NCBI RefSeq assembly: GCF_040676675.1
Contig: NZ_JBFAPK010000002.1
Location: 248,001-312,000 of the forward strand
Length of the DNA stretch: 64,000 nt
Reading direction: 5' to 3'
From: JBFAPK01 sp040676675
GTDB lineage: Bacteria; Actinomycetota; Actinomycetes; Mycobacteriales; Micromonosporaceae
The notes beneath the pieces were generated by a model. That model ran no database searches. It was given only the letters and a program-made list of their open reading frames with translations, and was not told where the DNA came from. The position numbers were made by a program, and so were the translations under genes. Below are positions 42,293 to 50,633 of this stretch, piece by piece. How positions within the stretch are numbered: position 1 is the first letter of the stretch; each line of letters starts with the position of its first letter.

Positions 42293-44824
42293 TCACTGTC
42301 CGGTCGCGTACAGGTCGGCGACCTCGGCCGCGCTCAGCGCCCGGGCGTAGATCCGGAACCCGTCGACCGCGCCGGTCAGGTACGGGTCGCCGGCGTACTG
42401 GGACCGGCCGATCCAGTTCTGGGTGGTGGAGCCGAGCGCCGACGGCCGTACCGTCAGCGCGGCGTTGCGGGCGACCTCGACGCCGTCGACGTAGAGCATC
42501 CCGAGGTTGCCGCTCTGGGTGACCGCGACGTGCGTCCAGGTGCCCACCGGCAGCGCGGCGGGCGCGTCGATGCGCTGCTCGGCGCCGGCTCCTCCGCTGG
42601 TGATGGCGAACCGCGCGGTGCCGGTGTCGCTCTGCGGGGTGAGGAAGAGGTACGCCCCGGTGCCGGTGCCGAGGTCGAAGACCCGGGCCCACGCCCCGGC
42701 GGCGGTACGGCGCACCCAGGTCGCGACGGTGAACGCGGTCGCGCCCGCGAGCGGCCCGGCCGGCAGCGCGACGTACGCGCCCGTGCCGTTGAGGTTGACC
42801 GCGTTGCCGGTCCGGCCGGTCGTCCAGCCCGCACCGCCGAGCAGGCTGCCGGTACGGCCGTTGCCGGTGGCGTCGGCGGCGGCGGTGCCGCTGGTCTCGT
42901 CGAACCGGTGGTGCGCCACGAACGGCGCGGGCGGCGCGCCGGTCACCGTCCAGTACACGGTGTACCGCTGGCCGTGCATCTTGTAGAACGGCAGCAGCGT
43001 CACGGTGCCGGTGCTGGCGGTCGCGGTGTACTGCATCGGGGTCGAGGTCGCGCGCAGGCTGGCCGGGTCCAGCGTCGGCAGCGAGGTCAGGTTCGTCGTC
43101 CCGTACGCCCCGGCGAGCACGATCGGGCCGTGCCGGACGGCCTGGACGGTGCTGTTGTCCGGGGTCGCCTCGCGGGTCAGCGCCATCGGCAGGCTGATCT
43201 CGACCACGTCCCCCGAGGACCAGGTGCGGTTGATCCGGGCGAAGCTGCCCGCGACGATTCCCGACTGCACGGCGCCGTTGAGCCGCACCTGGGCGCCGCC
43301 GGCCCAGCCGGGGATGCGGATCCGCAGGTCGATCGCGCCGGATCCGGTGACGGTCAGCCGGCTCGACGGGCTCTCCGGGAAGGTGGTGTCCTGCTGCACG
43401 GTGAGGCCCCGACCGGGCCAGGTGAGCCGGGAGGCGGCGAAGAGGTTGACGTACAGGATCTCGCCGTTGTGGAAGTAGATGCTGTCGGCGAGCTTGGTGT
43501 GCGTCTCCATCCCGGTGCCGTGGCAGCAGGTGAAGTTGCTGTAGTCGTTGCTGTACGTCTTGGTGCCTCCGGCCCGCAGCGGCACGTAGTAGCAGTGGAA
43601 GCCGTGCGTCGAGTTCGGGTTCTGCGCGCCGATCAGGTGGTTCCAGAGCGCCCGCTCGTAGTAGTCGAGGTAGTCCAGGCGCGCCGGGTTGGTGAAGAAG
43701 AGCTGCCGGGTGAGCTTGAGCATGTTGTACGTGTTGCAGCACTCGCAGGTGCTGTCGGAGAGCTCGCTGGCGATCCGGTTCGGCGCCTTGAAGTACTCGC
43801 CGTTGGAGTTGCCGCCGATGACGTACGTGTGCCGGCCGACCACGATGTCCCAGAAGTTGACGGCGATGTCGCGGTACCGGGTGGTGCCGGTGGCGTGGTA
43901 CTCCCGGATCGCCCCGAGGATCTTCGGGATCTGCGTGTTCGCGTGGTAGTTGTCCAGCGCGTCGGTGTTCGCCGCGAGCGGGTCGAAGATCTCCGCGTGG
44001 TCGAAGTAGCGGGCCGTGGTCAGGTGGTCCGCGTTCCCGGTGAGCTGGTAGAGGTTGGTCAGCACCTCGTTCATCCCGCCGAACTCGGTGTCCAGCATGT
44101 TCTGCCGCTGGGTCTGGGTGAGCCGGTCGTTGCGGAACTTCACCCAGGCCGCCATCCGGGTCAGCACGGTCAACGCCTGGGCGTTGCCGGCCAGCAGGTG
44201 CATGTCGAGCAGCCCGGCCATGATCTTGTGCAGCGTGTAGTACGGCGCCCAGACCTGTTGCCGGGCCTCGACCCGGTCGATGAAGCTCTCCGGGTACGCG
44301 GAGAGGTAGCCGGCGTGGTAGCCGGCCGCGGTGGCCCGGTCCTGGCAGACCGCCAACTGCGCCACCAGGTAGTCGCCCTTGGTCTTGAAGGCCGCCGAGC
44401 CGGTGCTGGCGTACGACTGGGCGAGCGCGCTGAGCACGTGCCCGGTGCTGTGCCCGCGCAGCTCGGTGCTGGGCGACTCCCAGCCGCCGCAGGCCGCCGC
44501 CGACGACGGGAGCCCGTAGTTGAGGCGGAAGGTGTGCAGCAGCCGGTCCGGGTCGAGGAAGTTCAGGTACGACTGGGTGCGACCGGCGTTGGCCTGGAAC
44601 GGGCCGGCCAGCAGGGTGACGGCCGGAAGCGGGAACGCGTACGCGGAGACGCCGACGTCGGCGCGGGCCGTGGCGGCCAGGGGCGGCGCTCCCCCGGCGG
44701 CCGGCGGGCCGGCGGCTCCCCCGGCCCGCGACGGGGTCGGCAGGGCCGTGGCGGCGGCGGTGCCGGCCGCGACGGCGGCGCCGGTGGTCAGCAGGGCTCG
44801 GCGGGACAGGGCGGGACGGTGCAT
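42293..44824 (-). CDS. Tat-exported GH127/GH146 beta-L-arabinofuranosidase with LamG module
   Basis: ATG 44824 has GGAGG 5 nt upstream and is preferred to the in-frame GTG at 44830. The 843-residue precursor has a twin-arginine signal (SRRALLTTGAAVAAG). The DUF1680 domain contains the zinc/nucleophile pattern ECCNTYNML (about residue 360) and FTCCHGTGMETHTKLADS (about 433). Residues about 640-840 form a LamG/concanavalin-like domain (HHRFDETSGTAAADATGNGR, YVDGVEV) that probably holds the enzyme on the polymer. The product removes beta-L-arabinofuranose outside the cell. The GH43 gene follows after 50 bp and a zinc protease gene precedes it by 64 bp, all on one strand. Confidence 0.92.
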   Translation of the reverse strand: MHRPALSRRALLTTGAAVAAGTAAATALPTPSRAGGAAGPPAAGGAPPLAATARADVGVSAYAFPLPAVTLLAGPFQANAGRTQSYLNFLDPDRLLHTFRLNYGLPSSAAACGGWESPSTELRGHSTGHVLSALAQSYASTGSAAFKTKGDYLVAQLAVCQDRATAAGYHAGYLSAYPESFIDRVEARQQVWAPYYTLHKIMAGLLDMHLLAGNAQALTVLTRMAAWVKFRNDRLTQTQRQNMLDTEFGGMNEVLTNLYQLTGNADHLTTARYFDHAEIFDPLAANTDALDNYHANTQIPKILGAIREYHATGTTRYRDIAVNFWDIVVGRHTYVIGGNSNGEYFKAPNRIASELSDSTCECCNTYNMLKLTRQLFFTNPARLDYLDYYERALWNHLIGAQNPNSTHGFHCYYVPLRAGGTKTYSNDYSNFTCCHGTGMETHTKLADSIYFHNGEILYVNLFAASRLTWPGRGLTVQQDTTFPESPSSRLTVTGSGAIDLRIRIPGWAGGAQVRLNGAVQSGIVAGSFARINRTWSSGDVVEISLPMALTREATPDNSTVQAVRHGPIVLAGAYGTTNLTSLPTLDPASLRATSTPMQYTATASTGTVTLLPFYKMHGQRYTVYWTVTGAPPAPFVAHHRFDETSGTAAADATGNGRTGSLLGGAGWTTGRTGNAVNLNGTGAYVALPAGPLAGATAFTVATWVRRTAAGAWARVFDLGTGTGAYLFLTPQSDTGTARFAITSGGAGAEQRIDAPAALPVGTWTHVAVTQSGNLGMLYVDGVEVARNAALTVRPSALGSTTQNWIGRSQYAGDPYLTGAVDGFRIYARALSAAEVADLYATGQ

Positions 44825-44888
44825 GGTCACCTCCGGGGGTGGGGGTCGCCGGGCCCGCGCCGGGCGACCCGGGGATGGTGCGACCAGG

Positions 44889-45764
44889 TCAGTAGCCGTA
44901 GCGGCTCTTCAGGTGCCGCCACCAGTCGCGGAACATCCAGCGGTCGAACTCGGTGATCGTGCTGGCGCTGCCGGCCTTCATGAGGAAGCAGCACTGTCCG
45001 CTCGGCGTCCAGTCGTAGAAGTCGTCGAGGCCGAACGTGTGGCCCATCTCGTGCAGCAGGATCGTCATGCTCTCGGCGTTGAGGTTGTTCATGAAGTACT
45101 CGCGGCCCATCCGCTGGCCCCAGTCGCCGCCGGCACCGCCGCCGAAGCCGTCGGTCAGCCAGAGCGACTGGTCGTAGTGCCGGGCCGCGCCGCCGGGGCA
45201 GTTCGGGTACTGGCCGTTCTGGTTGAAGAACCGGCCGCACGGCGCGGCGCACTGGGGCGCGTTCTCCCGGATGTCGCCGACGTAGATGTCGACCGAGGAG
45301 TCGGACCACTGCAACTGGGCCCGGTTGCGCACCGCCCAGCCGACCACCCGGATCGGCACCTGCTGGTAGGGCCAGGCGTTGTGGCCGACCATCCCGTCGA
45401 ACCACTTCTTGTACTGCCGGGCCAGCGCCGCGTGGATCTGGTCCCGCTGGGCGGCGGTGACCGAGGCCGACGAGTCCCAGCGGACGCAGAAGTTCAGGTA
45501 GCCGCGGTTGGCGAAGACCTGGTCCCAGCCGTAGTTGCGGAAGCCGTACAGGTTGCCGTAGGTCTGTTCCTGGTGCCGCCACACCTGGTCGAGCGGGGTG
45601 ACCAGGTTGGCCGGCGGGCTCCAGTCGTCCGCCCGTACCGTCGCCGCCGGTGCCGTGGCCGTCCGGGCCGGGCCGTCGCCGGGTGCCGCCTGCGCGACGC
45701 CCGGCCCGGTCAGGACCAGGCCCAGCGTCACCAGGTACACCGCGGGTCGCCACCATCGCCTCAT
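44889..45764 (-). CDS. Secreted HExxH zinc metalloprotease
   Basis: ATG 45764 follows AAGGAGGATCAG. The 291-residue precursor has a Sec signal (LVTLGLVLTGPGVAQA). The zinc site is LLHEMGHTFGLDDFYDW (about residue 240), with an Asp after the usual third ligand position and a met-turn candidate CFLMKAG. Six or more cysteines suggest disulfides outside the cell. The family resembles small actinobacterial metallopeptidases of unclear MEROPS placement. It heads the operon leading to GH127/146 and GH43, and operator-like palindromes lie in its 459-bp upstream region, so protein and sugar degradation appear to be co-controlled. Confidence 0.87.
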   Translation of the reverse strand: MRRWWRPAVYLVTLGLVLTGPGVAQAAPGDGPARTATAPAATVRADDWSPPANLVTPLDQVWRHQEQTYGNLYGFRNYGWDQVFANRGYLNFCVRWDSSASVTAAQRDQIHAALARQYKKWFDGMVGHNAWPYQQVPIRVVGWAVRNRAQLQWSDSSVDIYVGDIRENAPQCAAPCGRFFNQNGQYPNCPGGAARHYDQSLWLTDGFGGGAGGDWGQRMGREYFMNNLNAESMTILLHEMGHTFGLDDFYDWTPSGQCCFLMKAGSASTITEFDRWMFRDWWRHLKSRYGY

Positions 45765-45790
45765 CTGATCCTCCTTCGCGGACGTCACAA

Positions 45791-45806
45791 ATCGATCTAG
45801 ATCGAT
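45791..45806. promoter_or_regulatory. 16-bp perfect palindrome ATCGATCTAGATCGAT
   Basis: Both halves are exact reverse complements without a spacer. TCAC lies just upstream and GTGA just downstream, offset by two bases. It is 27 bp before the zinc-protease ATG, so it may overlap the promoter or leader. The binding protein is unknown. Confidence 0.55.
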
Positions 45807-45872
45807 GTGATTGCGCCGACCGCACCCTCGGGAGCGGGTGGGTCGGGTTGGCGTTGGAGCCAGGATGGCGGA

Positions 45873-45886
45873 CGAAAAGGTTTTCG
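45873..45886. promoter_or_regulatory. Copy of locus-A LacI operator, CGAAAAGGTTTTCG
   Basis: This perfect inverted repeat (CGAAAA, GG, TTTTCG) is identical over 14 bases to the minus-strand reading of 15157-15170 in the LacI/MalEFG control region. It lies 109 bp upstream of the zinc-protease start, nearly the same distance as O1 from its operon (112 bp). Confidence 0.7.
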
Positions 45887-45979
45887 ACAAGCGGTCGAAC
45901 CCGTTGCATCGGAGTAACGGCCAGAGATTCGAGTGCCCAACGAACCAGCTACCGGCCCCGACCGACGCCGAAATTTTTT

Positions 45980-45989
45980 GAAATGTTTC
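45980..45989. promoter_or_regulatory. Weak operator-like element GAAATGTTTC
   Basis: GAAA and TTTC flank TG, and one more CGAAA lies about 9 bases to the left. It resembles a degenerate version of the CGAAAAGGTTTTCG sites and could be an auxiliary operator. Confidence 0.3.
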
Positions 45990-46223
45990 GCGGGCGCGGG
46001 CGCGGGCGCGGCCCCGGTACCCCGGGAGCGGTCGCGGCGGCGCGGCCCGGCTCCGCACCGCGCGGCCGGAGCCGGCGGACGCCGCGCGGCTGCGACGTTG
46101 GACGGAGCCGGACCACCGGAGTTCCGTCAGGTGTCGGGTGCCGTCGGTCACGACGGTCGCTACCGTCTGGTCAACCGTCGGGCGCCGGGACGGTGCCGAC
46201 ACCGGGAAAGGTGAGGTGAGTCC

Positions 46224-48818
46224 GTGCGACGAAGAAGAGCCCTCCTCGCGGCGGCGACGCTGGCCGCCGGCCTGCTGGTCGCGGGCCCCGCCCCGGCGGC
46301 CCGGGCGGCCGACCCGCCGGCCCCGCTGCCCGCGCCGAAGGTCCACCCGATCCAGGTCACCGGACCGGCGGCCGAGCGACTCAACCTGGTCATCATGGGC
46401 GACGGGTACCAGGCCGACCAGCAGAGCCTCTTCCTCGCCGACGTCGACCGCAACCTGGCGGTCATGTGGGCCACCGAGCCGTTCCGGACCTACCGCGACT
46501 ACGTCAACGTCTACGCCGTCGAGATCGCCTCGATCGACTACGGCGTCCGGTGCGACCCCGACGGGCGGGTACGCCACCCGGACGGCACCATCCGCGACAC
46601 CGGCCAGCGCGAGGGGCCGATCGACACCAAGAACACCGCGCTGCGGATGATCTACCAGCAGGGCTGCACCGACCCGCTCTCCCGGGGCACCGTCTACGGC
46701 GGCGCGCCGGTCGACTGCGCGAGCTACGCCGGGTACTACCCGCCCGGCGTGAACCCCTGCGAGACCGGAACGCAGGCGCACAACCGCATCCTCGACAACT
46801 ACGTCGTACCGGTGCTGGGCATCCCGCGGACCTCGCAGAACATCCAGACCCTCGCCATCTTCAACACCTTCACCTACGGCGGGATCGGCGGCACCAACGC
46901 GACCACCTCCGGCGGCTCGCCGCAGGGCCCGCTGATCTCGCTGCACGAACTGGGCCACTCGCTCGGCACCATGGCCGACGAGTACCCGTACTCCTCCCGG
47001 GACGTGGTCCGCCCCTGCTACACCGGCGGCGAGCCGAGCAGCTTCCACCACACCGCCTACAGCGACCAGCAGCGGTTCGTCGCCGACCAGCAGAAGTGGT
47101 GGCGGTGGGTGGGCGAGGAGAGCCTCTCCGGCGGCACCGTCGGGCTGCACGAGGGCGGCGGCTCGTACCCGTGCGGCCAGCGCCGGCCCAGCGAGCACTC
47201 GATCATGCGGTGGATCGGTTTCGACTGGGACCAGGTGGGCCGGGAGCACATGGTCGCCCGGATCACCGGCCTGCGCAACGGCGGGCAGATGAGCGTACGG
47301 AACACCCCGGCCGGTACGGTCCCCCGCGACGGCGTGCTCTGGGTCGAGACCGGCCACCCGCGCTACCACGAGCTGGACGTCACCTGGCGGATCGGCGGGG
47401 CCGGCGGCGCCGTGCTCGACACGCACAACAGCCGCAGCCTGGACCTCGGCCCGCTCGACCTGCCCGCCGGCACGGTCGTCCACGCCGAGGTCCGCGACCC
47501 GGTCGGACCGGACGGGATCGACTGGGTACGCAACCCGTCGACCGGCAACACGGCCACGGACTCCGGCTACAACGGCCCACGGTTCGTGCAGACCCGGCAG
47601 TGGACGGTCGGCGACACGAGCGCCGTACCGTCGCCGCCCGCCGCCGAGATCACCGCGTCGACGCCGACCACGGCCCCGGTCGCCGGGGACGAGGTGGTCT
47701 TCGTGGAGACCAACCACCCGACCGACCGGATCCTCGACGTCGCCTGGTCGCTCGACGGGTCGCCGGTGGCGAACCCGCACAACAGCCGGCGTCTCGACCT
47801 CGGCGCCCTGCGGCTCGCGGCCGGTACGCACCGGCTGGTCGCGACCGTGACCGACCCGGCGGACCCGGCCCGCGCCGCCGACCGGGTCGAGTGGACCGTC
47901 GACAACGCGGCGCCGAGCGCGCCCCGGCGGCTCTCCGAGCCGCTGACGACGCTCCCGGGCGCGCTGGAGCACCCCGTCTACTTCGACGGCTGGGACATGT
48001 GGCTGACACCCCGGGACGACCGTACCGGCTATCCCGAGCAGCGCTACGTCGTCGGGCAGTTCCGGCTGGACGGGGACGGCTGGTTCAACTACTTCGGCTT
48101 CCCCGAACAGCCGATGCCCTCCTCGCCGTTCCAGTTCCGCCACTCCGGCACGAGCGTGAAGGCGCTGACGTACGGCAACCTCGGCACCGGCGGGCTCTCC
48201 CGGGCGACGTTCGAACAGACCCTGCCGGACGACCACCCGAGCGGCGGCTTCGTCCCGGGCTTCGGTACGCACCTCGTCGAGCACCGCGCCATCGACCCGG
48301 CCGGCAACATCGGCCCGGCCGAGAGCTACCGGGCCACCGTGCTCCCCGGCGCCGCTCCCGCCTGCACCAGCACCCTGACCGGCCGCCAGGGCCGGGTCAC
48401 CGCCGCCGAGGGCGTGACCTGCCTGACCGACGCCGAGGTGACCGGCCCGGTGACGGTACGCGCCGGTGCCTCGCTCGTGGTCCGGGACAGCGCGATCCGC
48501 GGCACGGTGACCTCGGTGGGCGCCGCCACGGTGCAGATCTTCGGCTCGACCGTCGAGGGCGCGGTCCAGCTCACCGGGACCACCCGGGACGTGACCATCG
48601 CGGGCAACACGCTGCGCGGCGCCTTCGTCCTGACCGGCAACACCCAGGTCTCGGCGAACGAGCGGTACAGCCGGCTGGCCGGGGCGTACGGGCCCGTGCT
48701 GGTCGGCAACCGGATCGACGGGGCGCTGAGCTGCGCGGGCAACAGCGCGCCGGTACGGGACTTCGGCGCGCCGAACACGGTGCGCGGCGCCCGGGCGGGT
48801 GACTGCGCGAAGCTCTGA
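46224..48818 (+). CDS. Secreted M64-like (IgA-peptidase family) metallopeptidase with Ig-like tail
   Basis: GTG 46224 gives 864 residues with a Sec signal (RALLAAATLAAGLLVAGPAP). LNLVIMGDGYQADQ near residue 55 is the typical opening of M64 peptidases, and the zinc motif SLHELGHSLGTMADEY is near residue 241 with the third-ligand region following. After about residue 350 come beta-rich repeats (WVETGHPRYHELDVTW, FVETNHPTDRILDVAW) and a C-terminal parallel-beta-like segment. The enzyme probably acts outside the cell on protein. It is divergent from the zinc-protease/GH operon across a region with shared operators, so joint induction on a glycoprotein substrate is plausible (inference). Confidence 0.85.
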   Translation: MRRRRALLAAATLAAGLLVAGPAPAARAADPPAPLPAPKVHPIQVTGPAAERLNLVIMGDGYQADQQSLFLADVDRNLAVMWATEPFRTYRDYVNVYAVEIASIDYGVRCDPDGRVRHPDGTIRDTGQREGPIDTKNTALRMIYQQGCTDPLSRGTVYGGAPVDCASYAGYYPPGVNPCETGTQAHNRILDNYVVPVLGIPRTSQNIQTLAIFNTFTYGGIGGTNATTSGGSPQGPLISLHELGHSLGTMADEYPYSSRDVVRPCYTGGEPSSFHHTAYSDQQRFVADQQKWWRWVGEESLSGGTVGLHEGGGSYPCGQRRPSEHSIMRWIGFDWDQVGREHMVARITGLRNGGQMSVRNTPAGTVPRDGVLWVETGHPRYHELDVTWRIGGAGGAVLDTHNSRSLDLGPLDLPAGTVVHAEVRDPVGPDGIDWVRNPSTGNTATDSGYNGPRFVQTRQWTVGDTSAVPSPPAAEITASTPTTAPVAGDEVVFVETNHPTDRILDVAWSLDGSPVANPHNSRRLDLGALRLAAGTHRLVATVTDPADPARAADRVEWTVDNAAPSAPRRLSEPLTTLPGALEHPVYFDGWDMWLTPRDDRTGYPEQRYVVGQFRLDGDGWFNYFGFPEQPMPSSPFQFRHSGTSVKALTYGNLGTGGLSRATFEQTLPDDHPSGGFVPGFGTHLVEHRAIDPAGNIGPAESYRATVLPGAAPACTSTLTGRQGRVTAAEGVTCLTDAEVTGPVTVRAGASLVVRDSAIRGTVTSVGAATVQIFGSTVEGAVQLTGTTRDVTIAGNTLRGAFVLTGNTQVSANERYSRLAGAYGPVLVGNRIDGALSCAGNSAPVRDFGAPNTVRGARAGDCAKL

Positions 48819-48828
48819 CCCCTACCCT

Positions 48829-48954
48829 CCGGCCGTTCGGCCGGGGCGCTCGACCGGGGCGTCCGGCCGCGACGGCGCCGCCCCGGGTCCTCGACAACCG
48901 AGGCGGGCCCCGCAACCACTCCGGCCCCTTCCGCGGTCGCGGAAGGGGCCGGAG
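48829..48954. terminator. Two hairpins between convergent M64-like and small secreted protein genes
   Basis: CCGGCCG TT CGGCCGG occupies 48829-48844, starting 11 nt after the M64 stop. A second hairpin has perfect 17-bp arms (48919-48935 and 48938-48954) and a GT loop, close to the stop of the leftward gene at 48976. Together they insulate both genes. Confidence 0.85.
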
Positions 48955-48975
48955 CGCGTCGGGTCGGGACGCGTA

Positions 48976-49365
48976 CTACTCGTTGAAGGGCTGGTTGGCG
49001 CAGCCGACGAGCTCGTGGCAGAGCCGCATACGGTACGGAATTCCTTCGAGCACGTCGTACTGGAAGCTGACGTAGTGCCCGGCGCCGGAGCTGTTGTGCT
49101 TGGACGCCAACGTCACCCAGGTCACCGGGCCGGCCGGCGCGTAGACCTGGAGGTACCCGGTGGGGCCGTAGCCGTCCGCCTGGTCGTCGTAGATCCTGAA
49201 GGTGTCGCCGTCGTCGACGTGCACCATGTGCCCCACCTGGTGTCCGTCGATGTCCGACAGGATCAGGTAGGTGTCGCCGGCGAAGGCGGGAGTGCCGACT
49301 CCCGCGATCATCGCCACGGCGGCGACGGCGGTCAGCCCGACCCGACCGAGCCAGTTCTTGAACAT
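48976..49365 (-). CDS. Small secreted protein of unknown function
   Basis: No family is recognised. ATG 49365, just after GGGGGA, gives 129 residues with a clear Sec signal (LTAVAAVAMIAGVGTPAFAG). The mature chain of about 100 residues is acidic, with many beta-prone segments (DTYLILSDIDGHQVGHMVHV, YLQVYAP) and two C-terminal cysteines six apart (LCHELVGCANQPF). A single-domain beta protein, perhaps an inhibitor or a carbohydrate-binding protein, is conceivable. It is flanked by terminators and appears monocistronic. Confidence 0.75.
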   Translation of the reverse strand: MFKNWLGRVGLTAVAAVAMIAGVGTPAFAGDTYLILSDIDGHQVGHMVHVDDGDTFRIYDDQADGYGPTGYLQVYAPAGPVTWVTLASKHNSSGAGHYVSFQYDVLEGIPYRMRLCHELVGCANQPFNE

Positions 49366-49533
49366 TTTCCCCCGTTTCCTCGAACTGGAACCAAAGGTTC
49401 CGTGAACTCGGATCAAAGAACGGGCGCAACCATACTGGATTCCACCATGGGCGGTAATTCGGTCCTGTCCTGTCCTGACCGGCGCCGACGCCGACCGTCG
49501 GGCACGTGCCCGGGCGCAGCTCAGGGCGCGCGC

Positions 49534-50511
49534 TCAGCCGCGCAGCGGAAGACCGGCCGCGGTGTAGATGTCGTCGATCAGCGACATCGTGGCGACCGAG
49601 TCCGCGGGCGGGGTGAGGTTGGTCGGCTCGCCCCGGACCGCGGCGGCGAAGGCGCGCAGCTGGTGGACGTACGTGGCCTCGCCGTCGAACCGTTCCCGCC
49701 GACGCCGGCCGTCGACCGTCACCCGGAAACGCGACCAGAACTGCGGTGCGACGAAGTTGTCGACCGTCAGCGTCCCGCACTCGCCGACGACCCGGGCCCG
49801 GATCCGCAGCAGGGCGGAGGACCACATCGACGTGCTGAGCTGACCCGTGGCCCCGTCGGGGTAGCCGAACCGCGCGGTCATCGCCCGGTCCACCCGCGGG
49901 TCCCGCCGCAGCGTCAGGGCCCGGGCCTCGACGACCTCCGGCTCGGCCGGTGAGAGCAGCCGCAGGCAGTGCGCGGCGTAGCAGCCGGCGTCCATCAGCG
50001 CGCCGCCCGCGAGGTCGAAGTCGTACCGGATGTCGGAGAAGCGGGGCAGCGGGAAGCACATCGCCGTCTCCACCCGTCGGATCCGCCCCAGCTCGCCGCC
50101 GTGCACCAGGTCCGCCATGCGCTGCGCCATCGGGTGGTACCGGTAGTGGAACGCCTCCATCACGACCAGGCCGGTGGCCTCGGCAACCGCCGCCACCTCG
50201 CGCGCCTCGGCGGCGTTCGAGGTGAACGGCTTCTCGCACAGCACGTGCTTGCCCGCCGCCAGCGCGGCCAGCGTCCAGCGCGCGTGCCGGCCGTTCGGCA
50301 GCGGCACGTAGACCGCGTCGAGCGACGGGTCGGCCAGCAGGTCCGCGTAGGAGTCGTGCACCGTCGGCACGCCGTACCGGACGGCGAACGCCTCGGCCCG
50401 GCGCCGGTCCCGGGCGGCGACGGCGGCCACCTCGACGCCGTCGACGGTCCGGGCGGGCTTCACCAACGCGGCCGGGGCGATGCGCGCCGCGCCGAGCACA
50501 CCGATCCTCAC
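49534..50511 (-). CDS. Gfo/Idh/MocA-family NAD(P)-dependent oxidoreductase
   Basis: The protein starts with a Rossmann motif (VRIGVLGAARIAPAALV). GTG 50511 begins directly there, GTG 50529 six codons earlier is an alternative, and neither has a strong ribosome site. The length is about 325 residues. The family signature EKPFTSNAAEA is present, with AGKHVLCEKP carrying the catalytic lysine, and GGALMDAGCYAAHCLRLL continues the C-terminal alpha/beta domain. Members oxidise or reduce sugars, inositols or bile pigments; D-xylose/L-arabinose dehydrogenase-like functions occur. It is monocistronic, and its link to the sugar loci is only positional. Confidence 0.88.
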   Translation of the reverse strand: MRIGVLGAARIAPAALVKPARTVDGVEVAAVAARDRRRAEAFAVRYGVPTVHDSYADLLADPSLDAVYVPLPNGRHARWTLAALAAGKHVLCEKPFTSNAAEAREVAAVAEATGLVVMEAFHYRYHPMAQRMADLVHGGELGRIRRVETAMCFPLPRFSDIRYDFDLAGGALMDAGCYAAHCLRLLSPAEPEVVEARALTLRRDPRVDRAMTARFGYPDGATGQLSTSMWSSALLRIRARVVGECGTLTVDNFVAPQFWSRFRVTVDGRRRRERFDGEATYVHQLRAFAAAVRGEPTNLTPPADSVATMSLIDDIYTAAGLPLRG

Positions 50512-50601
50512 CGGCGGTAGTCTACTCACGCGTCGCGGCGCGGCCAGGGTCCCGGCGACGCGCACGAACCGCGCCCGCGAAGCGCGACCGCGTCCGGCGC
50601 G

Positions 50602-50623
50602 GCCGCCCGGCGGTACGGGCGGC
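50602..50623 (-). terminator. Stem-loop after the GH15 gene
   Basis: GCCGCCCG (50602-50609) pairs with CGGGCGGC (50616-50623) over 8 bp with a 6-nt loop, just beyond the GH15 stop at 50634. Confidence 0.55.
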
Positions 50624-50633
50624 GACCGCGACC

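Larger units (their letters stand above)
45765..46223. other. 459-bp divergent regulatory region, protease/GH operon versus M64-like gene
   Basis: No credible coding frame is seen. It holds a 16-bp perfect palindrome (45791-45806), a copy of the locus-A operator (45873-45886) and a looser GAAA-TTTC element (45980-45989). A GC-rich tract with repeated GGGCGC follows near 45991-46012. Both flanking units start outward from here. Confidence 0.75.

Noticed and set aside
44889..48284. Minus-strand frame spanning the M64-like gene and joining the zinc protease
   Set aside because: The upstream part is a shadow of the M64 gene; the protease has its own ribosome site and signal peptide at 45764.
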